DNA of 64,000 bases, taken from assembly GCA_001603075.1 (NCBI GenBank), contig LVBB01000047.1, positions 19,304-83,303 of the forward strand, read 5' to 3'. The translations under genes and the position numbers were made by a program. Shown here piece by piece: positions 32,509 to 40,719 of the stretch; the first letter of the stretch is position 1, and each line of letters opens with the position of its first letter. This DNA comes from Phycisphaerales bacterium Planc_01 (GTDB taxonomy: Bacteria > Planctomycetota > Phycisphaerae > Sedimentisphaerales > Anaerobacaceae). Below the pieces are notes generated by a model. The model searched no databases. It worked only from the letters and a program-made list of their open reading frames with translations, and was not told the DNA's origin.

Positions 32509-32964
32509 ATGGCAAACGAGATCTACGTCGATCATCCATCGAGCCAGACCGTGTACGCGGTCATCCGCAATCCGGCCGGACAGGTGTGGCATCCGGCGGC
32601 GCAGGTGTTCGAGGACTGGGGCGCCGCCGGACACGAGGCCGACGATTACGACATCGCCCTGGCCGACAAGGGCGGCAGCCGGTATCTCGGCGACTTCGAT
32701 GCGAGCATCCCATCAGGCCGGTACACCATCCAGTGCTTCGTCCAGGTCGGGGCCGCGCCGGCACAATCGGATACGCTGATCGACAGCCGGACAATCCACT
32801 GGACCGGAACCGGCGAGCTGACCGCGATGACGATCCTCGCCAACAAGATGGTGCAGGACAGGACTACCAAGCAGGTCGATTACTACGACGACGACCGCGA
32901 GACCGTCCTCCTCACGCACGGAATCGAAGAGACCCTCTCGACTTCCATGCGAGTCGTGAACTGA
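32509..32964 (+). CDS. Phage hypothetical tail protein
   Basis: 151 residues. N-terminal 95 residues form a beta domain (IYVDHPSSQTVYAVIRNPAG, YDIALADKGGSRYLGDFDAS, GRYTIQCFVQVG), and the end (MTILANKMVQDRTTKQVDYY, DDDRETVLLTHGIEETL) is helical to strand. Frequently seen beside fibre genes in phages of this type. Function unknown. Confidence 0.6.
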   Translation: MANEIYVDHPSSQTVYAVIRNPAGQVWHPAAQVFEDWGAAGHEADDYDIALADKGGSRYLGDFDASIPSGRYTIQCFVQVGAAPAQSDTLIDSRTIHWTGTGELTAMTILANKMVQDRTTKQVDYYDDDRETVLLTHGIEETLSTSMRVVN

Positions 32965-32998
32965 CACGAAGGCCCGCAAGGCAAAAGGAGCACAACCG

Positions 32999-33394
32999 AT
33001 GGGCAGCTTCTCGGATTACTGGGAGAACGAAGTCCTGGACCACCTGTTCGGCAAGGGCGGCTACAGCCCGCCGACGATCTATGTGGGTCTTTCGACCGCC
33101 GACCCCGGCGACGACGGGACCGGCCTGAGCGAGCCGAGCGGCGACGGCTACGCCCGCGTAGCGACCTCGGCGGCCGACTGGAGCGCCGCTTCCGAAGGCG
33201 CGCTGACCAATGCCGACGCGATCGAGTTTCCCGAAGCGGCCGATGCGTGGGGGACCGTGACGCACTTCGCCCTGTTCGACGCGGCCTGGGGCGGCCACAT
33301 GCTCGCCCATGGCGCGCTGGCCGAACCGAAGACTATCGAGTCGGGCGACGGAGCGCGCTTCGCCGCCGGCGATCTGGAGATCCGTCTGAACTAA
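32999..33394 (+). CDS. Phage tail-associated protein (Gp80-like)
   Basis: 131 residues. Conserved segments LDHLFGKGGYSPPTIYVGLS, VTHFALFDAAWGGHMLAHGA and GDGARFAAGDLEIRLN are characteristic of a widespread phage family of unknown role found next to tail fibre genes. Beta-rich, no catalytic residues. The GCAAAAGGAG just upstream is a good ribosome site. Confidence 0.7.
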   Translation: MGSFSDYWENEVLDHLFGKGGYSPPTIYVGLSTADPGDDGTGLSEPSGDGYARVATSAADWSAASEGALTNADAIEFPEAADAWGTVTHFALFDAAWGGHMLAHGALAEPKTIESGDGARFAAGDLEIRLN

Positions 33395-33406
33395 AGGAGG
33401 CATCCT

Positions 33407-33811
33407 ATGGCGGTAGCCAACAACGAGATTCAAGTGACGTGGAGTTCGTCGAATTCCAGGAGCGTCTCGGCAGGCGCAGGTGAAACGTCCGACGCCATGC
33501 CGTTCTCGGCAACGGCGTTCGACGCGATGGTCACGCTCAAGGCCGACAACAGCAGCACGCCCGCTTCGGGCGACACCGTCGATTTCTACGCGCTGCTCAG
33601 TTGCGGCGATCCCGACGGCTCGGGCAGCGACGAATTCCCCAACGACGACAGCGACGGCATCTTCCTGGCCCGGCTGGATACGAATGCCGACGATCCCGCG
33701 ATCGCGACGGTGGCCCTGCCGGTGGCCAAGACGGTGAGAATCTTCGCGAAGAACAACGCATCGAGCCACGCCATCACCGGCTCGGCGTGCATCAACGAGA
33801 AGACCGCATGA
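33407..33811 (+). CDS. Phage beta-rich structural protein
   Basis: 134 residues, preceded by AAAGGAGG. Acidic and Ser/Thr-rich with strands IQVTWSSSNSRSVSAGAG, AFDAMVTLKADNSSTPASGD and VRIFAKNNASSHAITGSACI. It overlaps the next gene by four bases (ATGA). No family recognised; tail or head decoration is likely from position. Confidence 0.55.
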   Translation: MAVANNEIQVTWSSSNSRSVSAGAGETSDAMPFSATAFDAMVTLKADNSSTPASGDTVDFYALLSCGDPDGSGSDEFPNDDSDGIFLARLDTNADDPAIATVALPVAKTVRIFAKNNASSHAITGSACINEKTA

Positions 33812-35256
33812 TTTGGCCAAATGGATCCAGACCGATGATGTCACTTGACCGGACCCATCCGCTGGCCAGGGGGCTGCTCTGTGCGGCCTGCATGGACGGC
33901 CCCGGCCCGGCGGCGGCCAATCTCATCTACCCGCATCTGCTGACCGGCGCGACGGCCCTCGGCGGCCTGGCGACCGAGATCACCGCGCCGCACCAGGACT
34001 GGTACAACCGCCTGGGTTCGGGCTACTCGTTCTGCCTCTGGCACGACGGCATCACGCTGAGCCAGGCGTGGGACATCATCATCGTCGTCAGCGACGGGGT
34101 CATGTCCTTGCAGCGGTACGGCAGCAACAACTGCCTTCGGGTCTATCACAACGGCACCGGCTACACGCTGCCCAACGTTCTGCTCGACGACATCGCCGCA
34201 CCGGGCCTGTTGACATGTGTGTGGACCACGCCGACGTTGCGCGTGTATGTCAACGATCAACAGATCGAGAGCGTGGTGTGCTATTTGGCGCCGAAGACCG
34301 ACAGCGCAACGAGCACGTTGATTCTCGGCGGCTCGACTGTGCTCGGCCGGTTCCTGGTCTACGACAGGGCGTTGTCGGCTGACGAGGTCGGGCGTTTGCA
34401 CAGACAGCCGTCGGCGCTGTTCGACCGCCTCCGGCGCTGGCCGCCCGTGGTCGCTCCGGCCGGGACGGTGCACGAACTGGCCGGATCGGCTCGGGCCGTC
34501 TCTTCGGTCTCCGGCACGTTGAGCGTTCGTTCGCCGGAGCCGGCCGATGTCCCTGCGTCCGAAGATCGACGTCCGTGGCGCAGGGCGGTGCTCTGCAACG
34601 GCGCTTGTGTGGATGCGTTCCAGCTCGGCACTGTGCTGACGCGCGGCTGGTTCTGGACCCGACGCGCAGGGTGCACGGCGGTCTATCGCGGGCCGACCGT
34701 TGAGGAGGTGGACTTCCGGCAGATCGTACACGTGGCCGAAGCTGATGTCCAGTTGATCGCTCTGTCTGCTCATTTGACGCCCGAAGCCGGCGCAACGTGC
34801 TGCTACGTCGTCCGGCGGTTCAACGGCCACGGAGACGAGGAGCACACGCGAGGCGCTGCCGTTGTGGTTCGCATGGGCGACGACGGCAGACCGGCGCCGG
34901 CGGCGCCGAACGACGTCTTCGCCTTGCACGGCGTGCAGGTTGCCGGCGGCAGGGTCCGGCTCGAATGGCTCTACTGCCCGCTGGACCAGCAGGCCGAGCC
35001 GGTGCGATTCAACGTCTACGGCGACAACGGCGGCGGTCCGATTGATTTCGATACCCCGCTGGCAACGGTCGCGTATCAGGGCCGACGATTCCATCGTTGC
35101 CTGACCGATGCCTTGCCCGACGGCACACACCGCTTCGTTGTGCGAGCCGAAAGCGCCGATGGGGTCGAGAGCGAGCCGGGCCCGATGGTGAGTTGTTCGG
35201 TCCGGACGACCGGTCCTGAGAGTGTCACCATCCTTGCAGCGGAGGCCATACTCTGA
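33808..35256 (+). CDS. Phage LamG/concanavalin-type tail adhesin
   Basis: 482 residues from the ATG shared with the previous stop (ATGA). Residues about 10-200 form a concanavalin-like LamG domain (SFCLWHDGITLSQAWDIIIV, LRVYVNDQQIESVVCYLAPK, ILGGSTVLGRFLVYDRALSA, DEVGRLHRQP). The remainder contains two fibronectin-like units, the last with RFNVYGDNGGGPIDFDTPLA and GTHRFVVRAESADGVESEPG. The former is shared with the protein at 30701-31486. Such proteins form tail spikes or appendages that bind surface sugars. It ends in a TGATG overlap with the next gene. Confidence 0.7.
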   Translation: MIWPNGSRPMMSLDRTHPLARGLLCAACMDGPGPAAANLIYPHLLTGATALGGLATEITAPHQDWYNRLGSGYSFCLWHDGITLSQAWDIIIVVSDGVMSLQRYGSNNCLRVYHNGTGYTLPNVLLDDIAAPGLLTCVWTTPTLRVYVNDQQIESVVCYLAPKTDSATSTLILGGSTVLGRFLVYDRALSADEVGRLHRQPSALFDRLRRWPPVVAPAGTVHELAGSARAVSSVSGTLSVRSPEPADVPASEDRRPWRRAVLCNGACVDAFQLGTVLTRGWFWTRRAGCTAVYRGPTVEEVDFRQIVHVAEADVQLIALSAHLTPEAGATCCYVVRRFNGHGDEEHTRGAAVVVRMGDDGRPAPAAPNDVFALHGVQVAGGRVRLEWLYCPLDQQAEPVRFNVYGDNGGGPIDFDTPLATVAYQGRRFHRCLTDALPDGTHRFVVRAESADGVESEPGPMVSCSVRTTGPESVTILAAEAIL

Positions 35257-36977
35257 TGAGCAATACGATCGAAGTCTTTCAGGCGGAATACACCTCGCTT
35301 GCGTTGCCTGCGGGCACGGTGATGGTCTCGCTCGACGGCGTGCCATACGAAGAGCTGGAACCGATCGAACTGGTCCGCAGCGGCCCGCCGGAATTCAGTT
35401 GGGCGCGCCTGGCCGCCAGAGGGGACGCCTTCGCCATCGGCCAGAAGGTTTGTCTGCATCAGCTCTGCAACCGCAATGCGCCGGAATCCGCCATCGCCGC
35501 AGTCCCCCTCTTCGTCGGTCGAATCGAGAGCATCGAGACGACCATTGATTCGCAGGGCCCGCGTGTTGAGATGATCGCCAGAGACTTCAGCGCAGCGCTG
35601 GACCGCATCACCGTCTACGGTCAACGCGTGTGGAGCGACGGCGGCACGACGTTCCTGGCGGGCCTCGACACGATCTTCAACCCGCAAGGCCGGGGCAACG
35701 CCGCCGGGCCGGCCTTCAGTGCGGACGACAGACACGCCAGGTCGTGGAACTGTGCCGAGGCCATCAGCTACCTGCTGGACGAGTACGTTCGGACCGGCGA
35801 GTTGCATCGCCCAGGCCTCGATCAGCTCCGTGCCCTGACGGACGGGCGGCTCCTGCGCGATCTGGATGTCACGGGGCTGAGCCTCCTCGATGCGCTGCAT
35901 CGCTGCTGCGACGTGGCGGGATTGCAGTTTCGACTTGTGCCACGACAGAGCGAGACCGGGCCGGAGCAGGCGATCGTGTTCTATCGCAACGGCCGAGGCC
36001 GGGCGGTCGAGCTGAACTATCAGCCTTCCGGCCAGGAATTGAGCCTGTCCCGAACGAACGTCGCGACGCTGCGCAGCAGGCGAGACTTCCATCCCGTCAC
36101 GCATCGGTACATCGGCCAGGGCGACTTCAAGACCTACGAAGCGACGTTCGAGTTGGTCCGCGCATGGGACCCGGCGATGGAGGATACGGACTATGCACAA
36201 TTCTCTGCGTCCACGAACCCGCAGTTCCACGAGGTCCGGGATGTCTATCGCAAGTGGTGTCTGAACGAAGGGGGCGATTACGCGGCGGCACCGCACGACT
36301 TCTCAACGCTCTTCGAGGGCGCTCCGTATGTCCGCCGGCGCCGGCGCTTCTGGCCCGCGCTGAGCACCGATGGGCAGGGCCGCTCGCTGGGTTACTTCCT
36401 GGAGGTTTCGTTCGACGCCGGGCTGCACTGGTGGCAGTACGTCGGGGCGTTCGACAACTTGCTCGACGAGTGCGGCGTATGGCTGGCCGGCGATCAGCTC
36501 GACGTCGATACGTGGGTCGCGGCGCTGAAGGGGGCATTGCGATTTCGCATCACCGCATCGGTAGTCAGCGATGAGCGGCTCACGTGTATCGTTGCCGATG
36601 GCCCGGTCGGTTCGACCGCGCCGGTGGTCGATCACGTCGTCACGCTGCCCCGGCGGTTTCAGTATCGCCAGGTCTCGTCCCAGAGTATCTTTGCACACTC
36701 GCCGAACGCGCCCGACGTCGCCGACGACACCGAGGTGCTCTGCGAGTTCCTCCGCGCGCGAGCCGAAGCCTCGCGGCAGGTGATCGAAACGGCGCAGATT
36801 CAGACGCCCACGTTGACGCTGCACGTTCATCCGGGCGACCGGGTGACATCGAGTCCGGACAACCGGGACGTGCTCGGCTGCCGCAGCGACCCGCGATGCA
36901 TCGCCTGGATCGAGAGCGTGCGCATCGATTTCCGACGGCAAAGCACACAACTGAGCATAGTGCGACAACGCACCTGA
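35256..36977 (+). CDS. Large phage tail protein
   Basis: 573 residues, starting in a TGATG overlap with GCGGAGGCC ten bases upstream. N-terminal beta domain (VMVSLDGVPYEELEPIELVR) and the phage tail signature RIESIETTIDSQGPRVEMIA with RDFSAALDRITVYGQRVW resemble baseplate hub/tail proteins. The central region ALHRCCDVAGLQFRLVPRQS and the C-terminal LRARAEASRQVIETAQIQTP, TLTLHVHPGDRVTSSP are also typical of such hubs. Probably part of the tail tip, but the exact family is uncertain. Confidence 0.65.
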   Translation: MSNTIEVFQAEYTSLALPAGTVMVSLDGVPYEELEPIELVRSGPPEFSWARLAARGDAFAIGQKVCLHQLCNRNAPESAIAAVPLFVGRIESIETTIDSQGPRVEMIARDFSAALDRITVYGQRVWSDGGTTFLAGLDTIFNPQGRGNAAGPAFSADDRHARSWNCAEAISYLLDEYVRTGELHRPGLDQLRALTDGRLLRDLDVTGLSLLDALHRCCDVAGLQFRLVPRQSETGPEQAIVFYRNGRGRAVELNYQPSGQELSLSRTNVATLRSRRDFHPVTHRYIGQGDFKTYEATFELVRAWDPAMEDTDYAQFSASTNPQFHEVRDVYRKWCLNEGGDYAAAPHDFSTLFEGAPYVRRRRRFWPALSTDGQGRSLGYFLEVSFDAGLHWWQYVGAFDNLLDECGVWLAGDQLDVDTWVAALKGALRFRITASVVSDERLTCIVADGPVGSTAPVVDHVVTLPRRFQYRQVSSQSIFAHSPNAPDVADDTEVLCEFLRARAEASRQVIETAQIQTPTLTLHVHPGDRVTSSPDNRDVLGCRSDPRCIAWIESVRIDFRRQSTQLSIVRQRT

Positions 36978-36984
36978 TTTCGGA

Positions 36985-37036
36985 TTGCGGATCAGCGGCC
37001 GACAGTGAATCCGAAATCCGCAATCGCCAATCCTCA
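36985..37036. repeat. Short inverse repeat of GATTGCGGATTTCGG type
   Basis: TTCGGATTGCGGAT and the inverse ATCCGAAATCCGCAATC lie about 17 bases apart just after the tail gene. The same unit is found at 8393-8415 and 9174-9222. Confidence 0.65.
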
Positions 37037-37055
37037 ATCACAGTGGGAGTTCGTC

Positions 37056-37388
37056 ATGGACAACCGACACATCACCGATGAGCGGCAGGTGCTGACGTCT
37101 CTATCGCGCGAGGCGACGGCCAACCGCAAAGAAGCTTCGCTCGTCGTCAGCGGCGGGGCCGCATCGCCCGCCTGGCCGGTGAAGGTCAAGAGCCACGTCG
37201 TCTGGAACGTCTACCGCGTCCGCATGGTGGCCCTGGGCGAAGCCGGCTCGGTCCCCATCGAGATCGGCCAGGAGATCGAGGCGACGAATCTGGCCGAGTC
37301 GTTCACCAGCGAAGGCGCGCTGCCGGCCGGGACCTTCGCGCCGCTGTTCCGCGCCGGCGAACGAAACGTCTTCTACGCCAAACCATGA
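37056..37388 (+). CDS. Phage hypothetical protein
   Basis: 110 residues from the ATG at 37056 (GTGGGAG upstream). Central segment WPVKVKSHVVWNVYRVRMVA, LGEAGSVPIEIGQEIEATNL looks like a small beta-barrel. Comparable short proteins are common near the 3' end of tail modules. No function assigned. Confidence 0.55.
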   Translation: MDNRHITDERQVLTSLSREATANRKEASLVVSGGAASPAWPVKVKSHVVWNVYRVRMVALGEAGSVPIEIGQEIEATNLAESFTSEGALPAGTFAPLFRAGERNVFYAKP

Positions 37389-37405
37389 ATCGCAATTGCT
37401 CCATT

Positions 37406-37508
37406 CTTGTCATGCTGAGCGGAGCGCAGCGAAGTCGAAGCATCTGGCCAGAGAACAGGTATGTGTCTGTCTCGCAGCCAGATTCCTCGACTTCGCTCGG
37501 AATGACAA
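37406..37508. repeat. Dispersed inverted repeat, full copy
   Basis: CTTGTCATGCTGAGCGGAGC to TTCGCTCGGAATGACAAG, between two late phage genes. Confidence 0.9.
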
Positions 37509-37554
37509 GGGGACAGGTGTGCTCTGCAGATCATTAACGTGAGGGGTCACGCTT

Positions 37555-37815
37555 ATGAAGCCCAATCCTTCGTCGTGGCGGCTTGACCGCCGGATCAATC
37601 TGTCGGTCCTCGTGCAACTGGTGGCGCTGGCGTCGCTGATCCTCGGAAGTTGGCTCAACCTCCAGCGCCAGCTCGATCTGCTCCAGCGTGATGTCACCAT
37701 GCTGCTCAAGACCCAGGAAACGTCTACGCAGAAGCTCGAAGTCCTCTCGACCCGGAGCCTCTCGCACGAGTACCGCGTTCAAGCCATCGAAAAGCAATTA
37801 GGAGAGAAGCCATGA
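37555..37815 (+). CDS. Small membrane-anchored coiled-coil protein
   Basis: 86 residues. One transmembrane helix (INLSVLVQLVALASLILGSW) followed by a heptad-rich region (LQRQLDLLQRDVTMLLKTQE, VLSTRSLSHEYRVQAIEKQL). The layout resembles phage accessory lysis proteins (i-spanin or holin-like). It overlaps by an ATGA with a lipoprotein gene, as i-spanin/o-spanin pairs often do, so a spanin function is plausible. No endolysin is present nearby. Confidence 0.6.
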   Translation: MKPNPSSWRLDRRINLSVLVQLVALASLILGSWLNLQRQLDLLQRDVTMLLKTQETSTQKLEVLSTRSLSHEYRVQAIEKQLGEKP

Positions 37816-38417
37816 AGCCCCGCGTTCTACCGTCACCTCTGTCTGTGCTCATCCCGATCGTTGCATCGATCCTTCTGTTCGCATGCGGCTGTGACAGCCT
37901 CCGGCTGGCGCCGAGCGAGTCGCTCAAGCAGAATGCCTGGCTGCACCATCGCACCACGGCCGTCGCCGCCGAGACGGCGCGGGCCGAAGAGACTTCGCAG
38001 GAGCTTCAGGCCCTGACGAAGCTGTCGGAGGTTCAGAGCCGGGCGTTCACGTCGTATTACGGCCTGCCGCAGGAATATCCGTCGGCCGAAACGAGCGAAG
38101 AGATCCTCGCCCAGTCGAACTGGGACCTGGCCGCCACGGCCGCCGCCGAATCCGCCGAGCGGCCCGACCCGTGGCAGGTCGCGGATTCCCTGCTGGAGGT
38201 TGGCATCGGCATCAGCGCCCTGCTGGGCGGCGTCTACGGCACGCGGGCCGTGCGGTTCCTCAAAGACGCCCAAGCCAAGTCGACCGCGCTGAAGGAGATC
38301 ATCCAGGGCAACGAGTCCTTCAAGAAGGCCAACGAGGCCCAGGCCCAGCCCTTCAAAGCCGCCCACGCCAGCCAATCCCCCCAAACCCGTCAACTCGTCG
38401 CCCAACTCAAGGCCTGA
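37812..38417 (+). CDS. Phage-associated lipoprotein with transmembrane segment
   Basis: 201 residues with TTAGGAG seven bases before ATG. Lipoprotein-like leader (VLIPIVASILLFACGC, lipid Cys about 26) and an internal hydrophobic stretch VADSLLEVGIGISALLGGVY near 120-140. Much of the rest is helical with Gln/Ala (SESLKQNAWLHHRTTAVAAE, AQPFKAAHASQSPQTRQ). Together with the preceding inner-membrane coiled-coil protein it may form a spanin-like pair, though it is longer than most outer-membrane spanins. Last gene of the phage block. Confidence 0.55.
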   Translation: MKPRVLPSPLSVLIPIVASILLFACGCDSLRLAPSESLKQNAWLHHRTTAVAAETARAEETSQELQALTKLSEVQSRAFTSYYGLPQEYPSAETSEEILAQSNWDLAATAAAESAERPDPWQVADSLLEVGIGISALLGGVYGTRAVRFLKDAQAKSTALKEIIQGNESFKKANEAQAQPFKAAHASQSPQTRQLVAQLKA

Positions 38418-38473
38418 CGGAGCATAACCGCAGGAATTCGCCTGTTTGCCAGGATCTGTCTTGTTTGATGCCG

Positions 38474-38559
38474 TTTTCCTATAGAGGAAAATAGCCTAAA
38501 ACGAGAAATATGCTATTGTGTGTTTCCTGAAAAGACGATATTTCCTGAATAGGAAATAT
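38474..38559. promoter_or_regulatory. Palindromic operator sites of AbiE-type operon
   Basis: TTTTCCTATAGAGGAAAA (38474-38491; 7-bp arms, 4-base centre) and a 22-base site with 9-bp arms, core ATTTCCTGAATAGGAAAT (38538-38559), share the consensus TTTCCT-N4-AGGAAA. A degenerate third site starts TTTCCTGAAAAG at 38523. The last one ends 21 bases before the antitoxin ATG. Placement fits negative autoregulation by the antitoxin, as known for AbiEi. Confidence 0.65.
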
Positions 38560-38580
38560 AGTAACTTCAGGAACCAGGCC

Positions 38581-39672
38581 ATGCGACCCAGTGGAAGAGA
38601 GATCATTGAGGGGCTTCAGGCGGCCAGAATGCAGTATGCCCCGCTCACGATTGCCTCTATCGATAGAAACAGCGGCAGAGAAGGTGATCGTGGTTTCGAT
38701 GCCGTTATTGAATTCAGAGTGGAGAATGGCCCTTCTTTTCGGGCCTTGGCTGAGGTGGTTTCGCCGGCGACTCCGAAGGCCGTCTCTCAGTTCTGCGCCA
38801 GGATCAAAGACTCATTGTCCGAAAGCGGGAACTCTACTACCGTGCCCTTGATCGTTGCGCCCTATGTATCTCCAAGGCCGGCCGATCTGCTGACAGAAGC
38901 GGGTGTCTCCTGGTTGGATCTCTCGGGCAACATGGTCATCCGCGTTGCAGATCGGGTCTATATCGAACGGACAGGACGACCCAATCGGTTCCCCGACACG
39001 GCGCCGATCAAAAAGATCTTCCAGGGCACGGCATCCCTGGTCGCAAGGGCTCTGCTACTGGAGCCCACGGGATTTGCGTTGGTGTCTCAGATCGTCGAGT
39101 CTATCGAGCGGCGTGGTGGCGCAATTGCTCTGTCCACCGTTTCAAAGGTGCTCAGATCGTTGGAGGAAGAACTGTTTGTCGCTAAGTCCCGCGGTGCCAT
39201 TTCGGTCAGCGCACCCAGACAACTGCTCGACAGACTGGCCGAGGGCTACGCGGCCTCACGCAGCGGGGCGCGAATGACCACGCATCATTTCGCGGTGGAA
39301 GAACCGGAAACGACGCTTGCGCGACTCTGTTCGGAGCTGGGTTCGACCTACATCTTCTGCGGATTCTACGCGGCGCAGTTGAAAGGTCTGGCGGCTGGCG
39401 GCAGGATCGCGATGTATGTAAGCGATATGAACCGCTTCCGCGAGGCGGCCGAGAGCCTGGGCTCGGCCGTTTGCCCGGATGAGGAATTCGGAAATCTCAG
39501 CGTCATAGAGACAAGAAGTCGTTTGCCCTGGTTCAATGCGGAAACGCGAGATGGGGGTCGCGTCGTGGATGACCTCCAACTGTATCTGGAAATGACCATT
39601 GACACGCCGCGTGGACCGAAGATCGCCGACGTGCTGAGGCCGCGCATCCTTCGGGAGGATCGCGATGGATAG
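38581..39672 (+). CDS. AbiEi-like type IV antitoxin/regulator
   Basis: 363 residues from ATG at 38581. The N-terminal half is a restriction-fold-like region (FDAVIEFRVENGPSFRALAE, LIVAPYVSPRPADLLTEAGV, SWLDLSGNMVIRVADRVYIE). A winged-helix segment follows (VSQIVESIERRGGAIALSTV, SKVLRSLEEELFVAKSRGAI). The C-terminal AbiEi-like domain includes TYIFCGFYAAQLKGLAAGGR. The gene precedes and overlaps by eight bases a nucleotidyltransferase toxin, the standard AbiE order. It likely represses its own promoter through the upstream palindromes and neutralises the toxin. Confidence 0.75.
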   Translation: MRPSGREIIEGLQAARMQYAPLTIASIDRNSGREGDRGFDAVIEFRVENGPSFRALAEVVSPATPKAVSQFCARIKDSLSESGNSTTVPLIVAPYVSPRPADLLTEAGVSWLDLSGNMVIRVADRVYIERTGRPNRFPDTAPIKKIFQGTASLVARALLLEPTGFALVSQIVESIERRGGAIALSTVSKVLRSLEEELFVAKSRGAISVSAPRQLLDRLAEGYAASRSGARMTTHHFAVEEPETTLARLCSELGSTYIFCGFYAAQLKGLAAGGRIAMYVSDMNRFREAAESLGSAVCPDEEFGNLSVIETRSRLPWFNAETRDGGRVVDDLQLYLEMTIDTPRGPKIADVLRPRILREDRDG

Positions 39673-40495
39673 CCGCGTCTTGAATCATCTGGTCGAATTG
39701 GCGCAGGCATTCAATGGCATAGGCTTGCGTCCTCTGATCTGCGGAGGGCTGGGCGCATATCTTCTGTTCCGTGACAAGTCGCCGGCGGTACGCGCGACGA
39801 GTGACATCGACCTGATGATCCCCCGCTCACAAGCGATGGAAGAAGCCAAACGCAAAGCCATTGACGAGGTGATCACCGGCCAATTGCGATATGTCGTGCG
39901 CGACGAGGGGAGGCACTTCCGCTTCACAAAGGAACCGGATGCGCGATTAGACGTACTGGCGCCACCGATGAAGGGAGTCGTGACCGAAGGGGGCAGAGTC
40001 AAACTGGTCAGGTCAAGACTTCATGGTCGCCTGACGCCGGAGGCCTGTTTCATCGAGGAGGATCTGCGATCCGCTGATTTGGCCACGCTTGTTCCTGTTC
40101 TGTCGACGGCTTCTCCGCTACTGGTGAACGTGCCGTCGCCGATGAACATGCTCATTCTCAAGCTGTTTGCGTTTGAAGACCGAGACTCCGATGCGCGCCG
40201 AAATGGGGAGCGAGCCCAAGCCCACGCATATGATATCTACCTGATCGCCGAATTGTCCGAACGCGAAGACTATCTGGAAGGGCGGCAGTTTCTCGATCGC
40301 CATGCGCACGACGAGGTCGTTCGGAGGGCGCGGACCATCCTTGATACGAAGTTCCAGAGTCTCGATCAGCCAGGCTGGCGACACGTTCTAACCTCCCATC
40401 TGTTTGCATCAGCTCGCTCGACGGCAGACCAGCAGCAGACGCTGGACGCCGCCAGGCGTCGTCTGTTGCGCTGGTTTACAGAATCGGGGCGGTAG
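39665..40495 (+). CDS. AbiEii-like nucleotidyltransferase toxin
   Basis: 276 residues. The nucleotidyltransferase motif is LICGGLGAYLLFRDKSP with ATSDIDLMI (GG at 27-28, Asp47 and Asp49), and the helical domain includes MNMLILKLFAFEDRDSDARR, HAYDIYLIAELSEREDY. AbiEii proteins transfer nucleotides, for some homologues onto tRNA 3' ends, to halt growth during phage infection. Overlaps the antitoxin gene by eight bases. Its place directly after the phage structural block suggests carriage on, or acquisition next to, the prophage. Confidence 0.75.
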   Translation: MDSRVLNHLVELAQAFNGIGLRPLICGGLGAYLLFRDKSPAVRATSDIDLMIPRSQAMEEAKRKAIDEVITGQLRYVVRDEGRHFRFTKEPDARLDVLAPPMKGVVTEGGRVKLVRSRLHGRLTPEACFIEEDLRSADLATLVPVLSTASPLLVNVPSPMNMLILKLFAFEDRDSDARRNGERAQAHAYDIYLIAELSEREDYLEGRQFLDRHAHDEVVRRARTILDTKFQSLDQPGWRHVLTSHLFASARSTADQQQTLDAARRRLLRWFTESGR

Positions 40496-40719
40496 ACCGA
40501 TCGGTCCAATCGACAACGAGCCCAAAATGTTGTGACAGGACGTAGGATGGACCTGGGCCCATCCCGCCGGTTCGGGCTTGCAGAGGCACGCGAGAGTCTG
40601 GGAGGAGAGGTTAAGTCGGGACGCGATTGGGTCGATGGGTAGGGATAGGCCGTGGTGTCGGCGCGGGTTGGTCGGCGGCACGGGGAGTGTTGCGAGAGTT
40701 CTATTATGGGACGAATCTC

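Noticed and set aside
33841..35346. A 501-codon minus-strand frame
   Set aside because: Antisense of the LamG-type tail gene, which is in a coupled operon on the plus strand.
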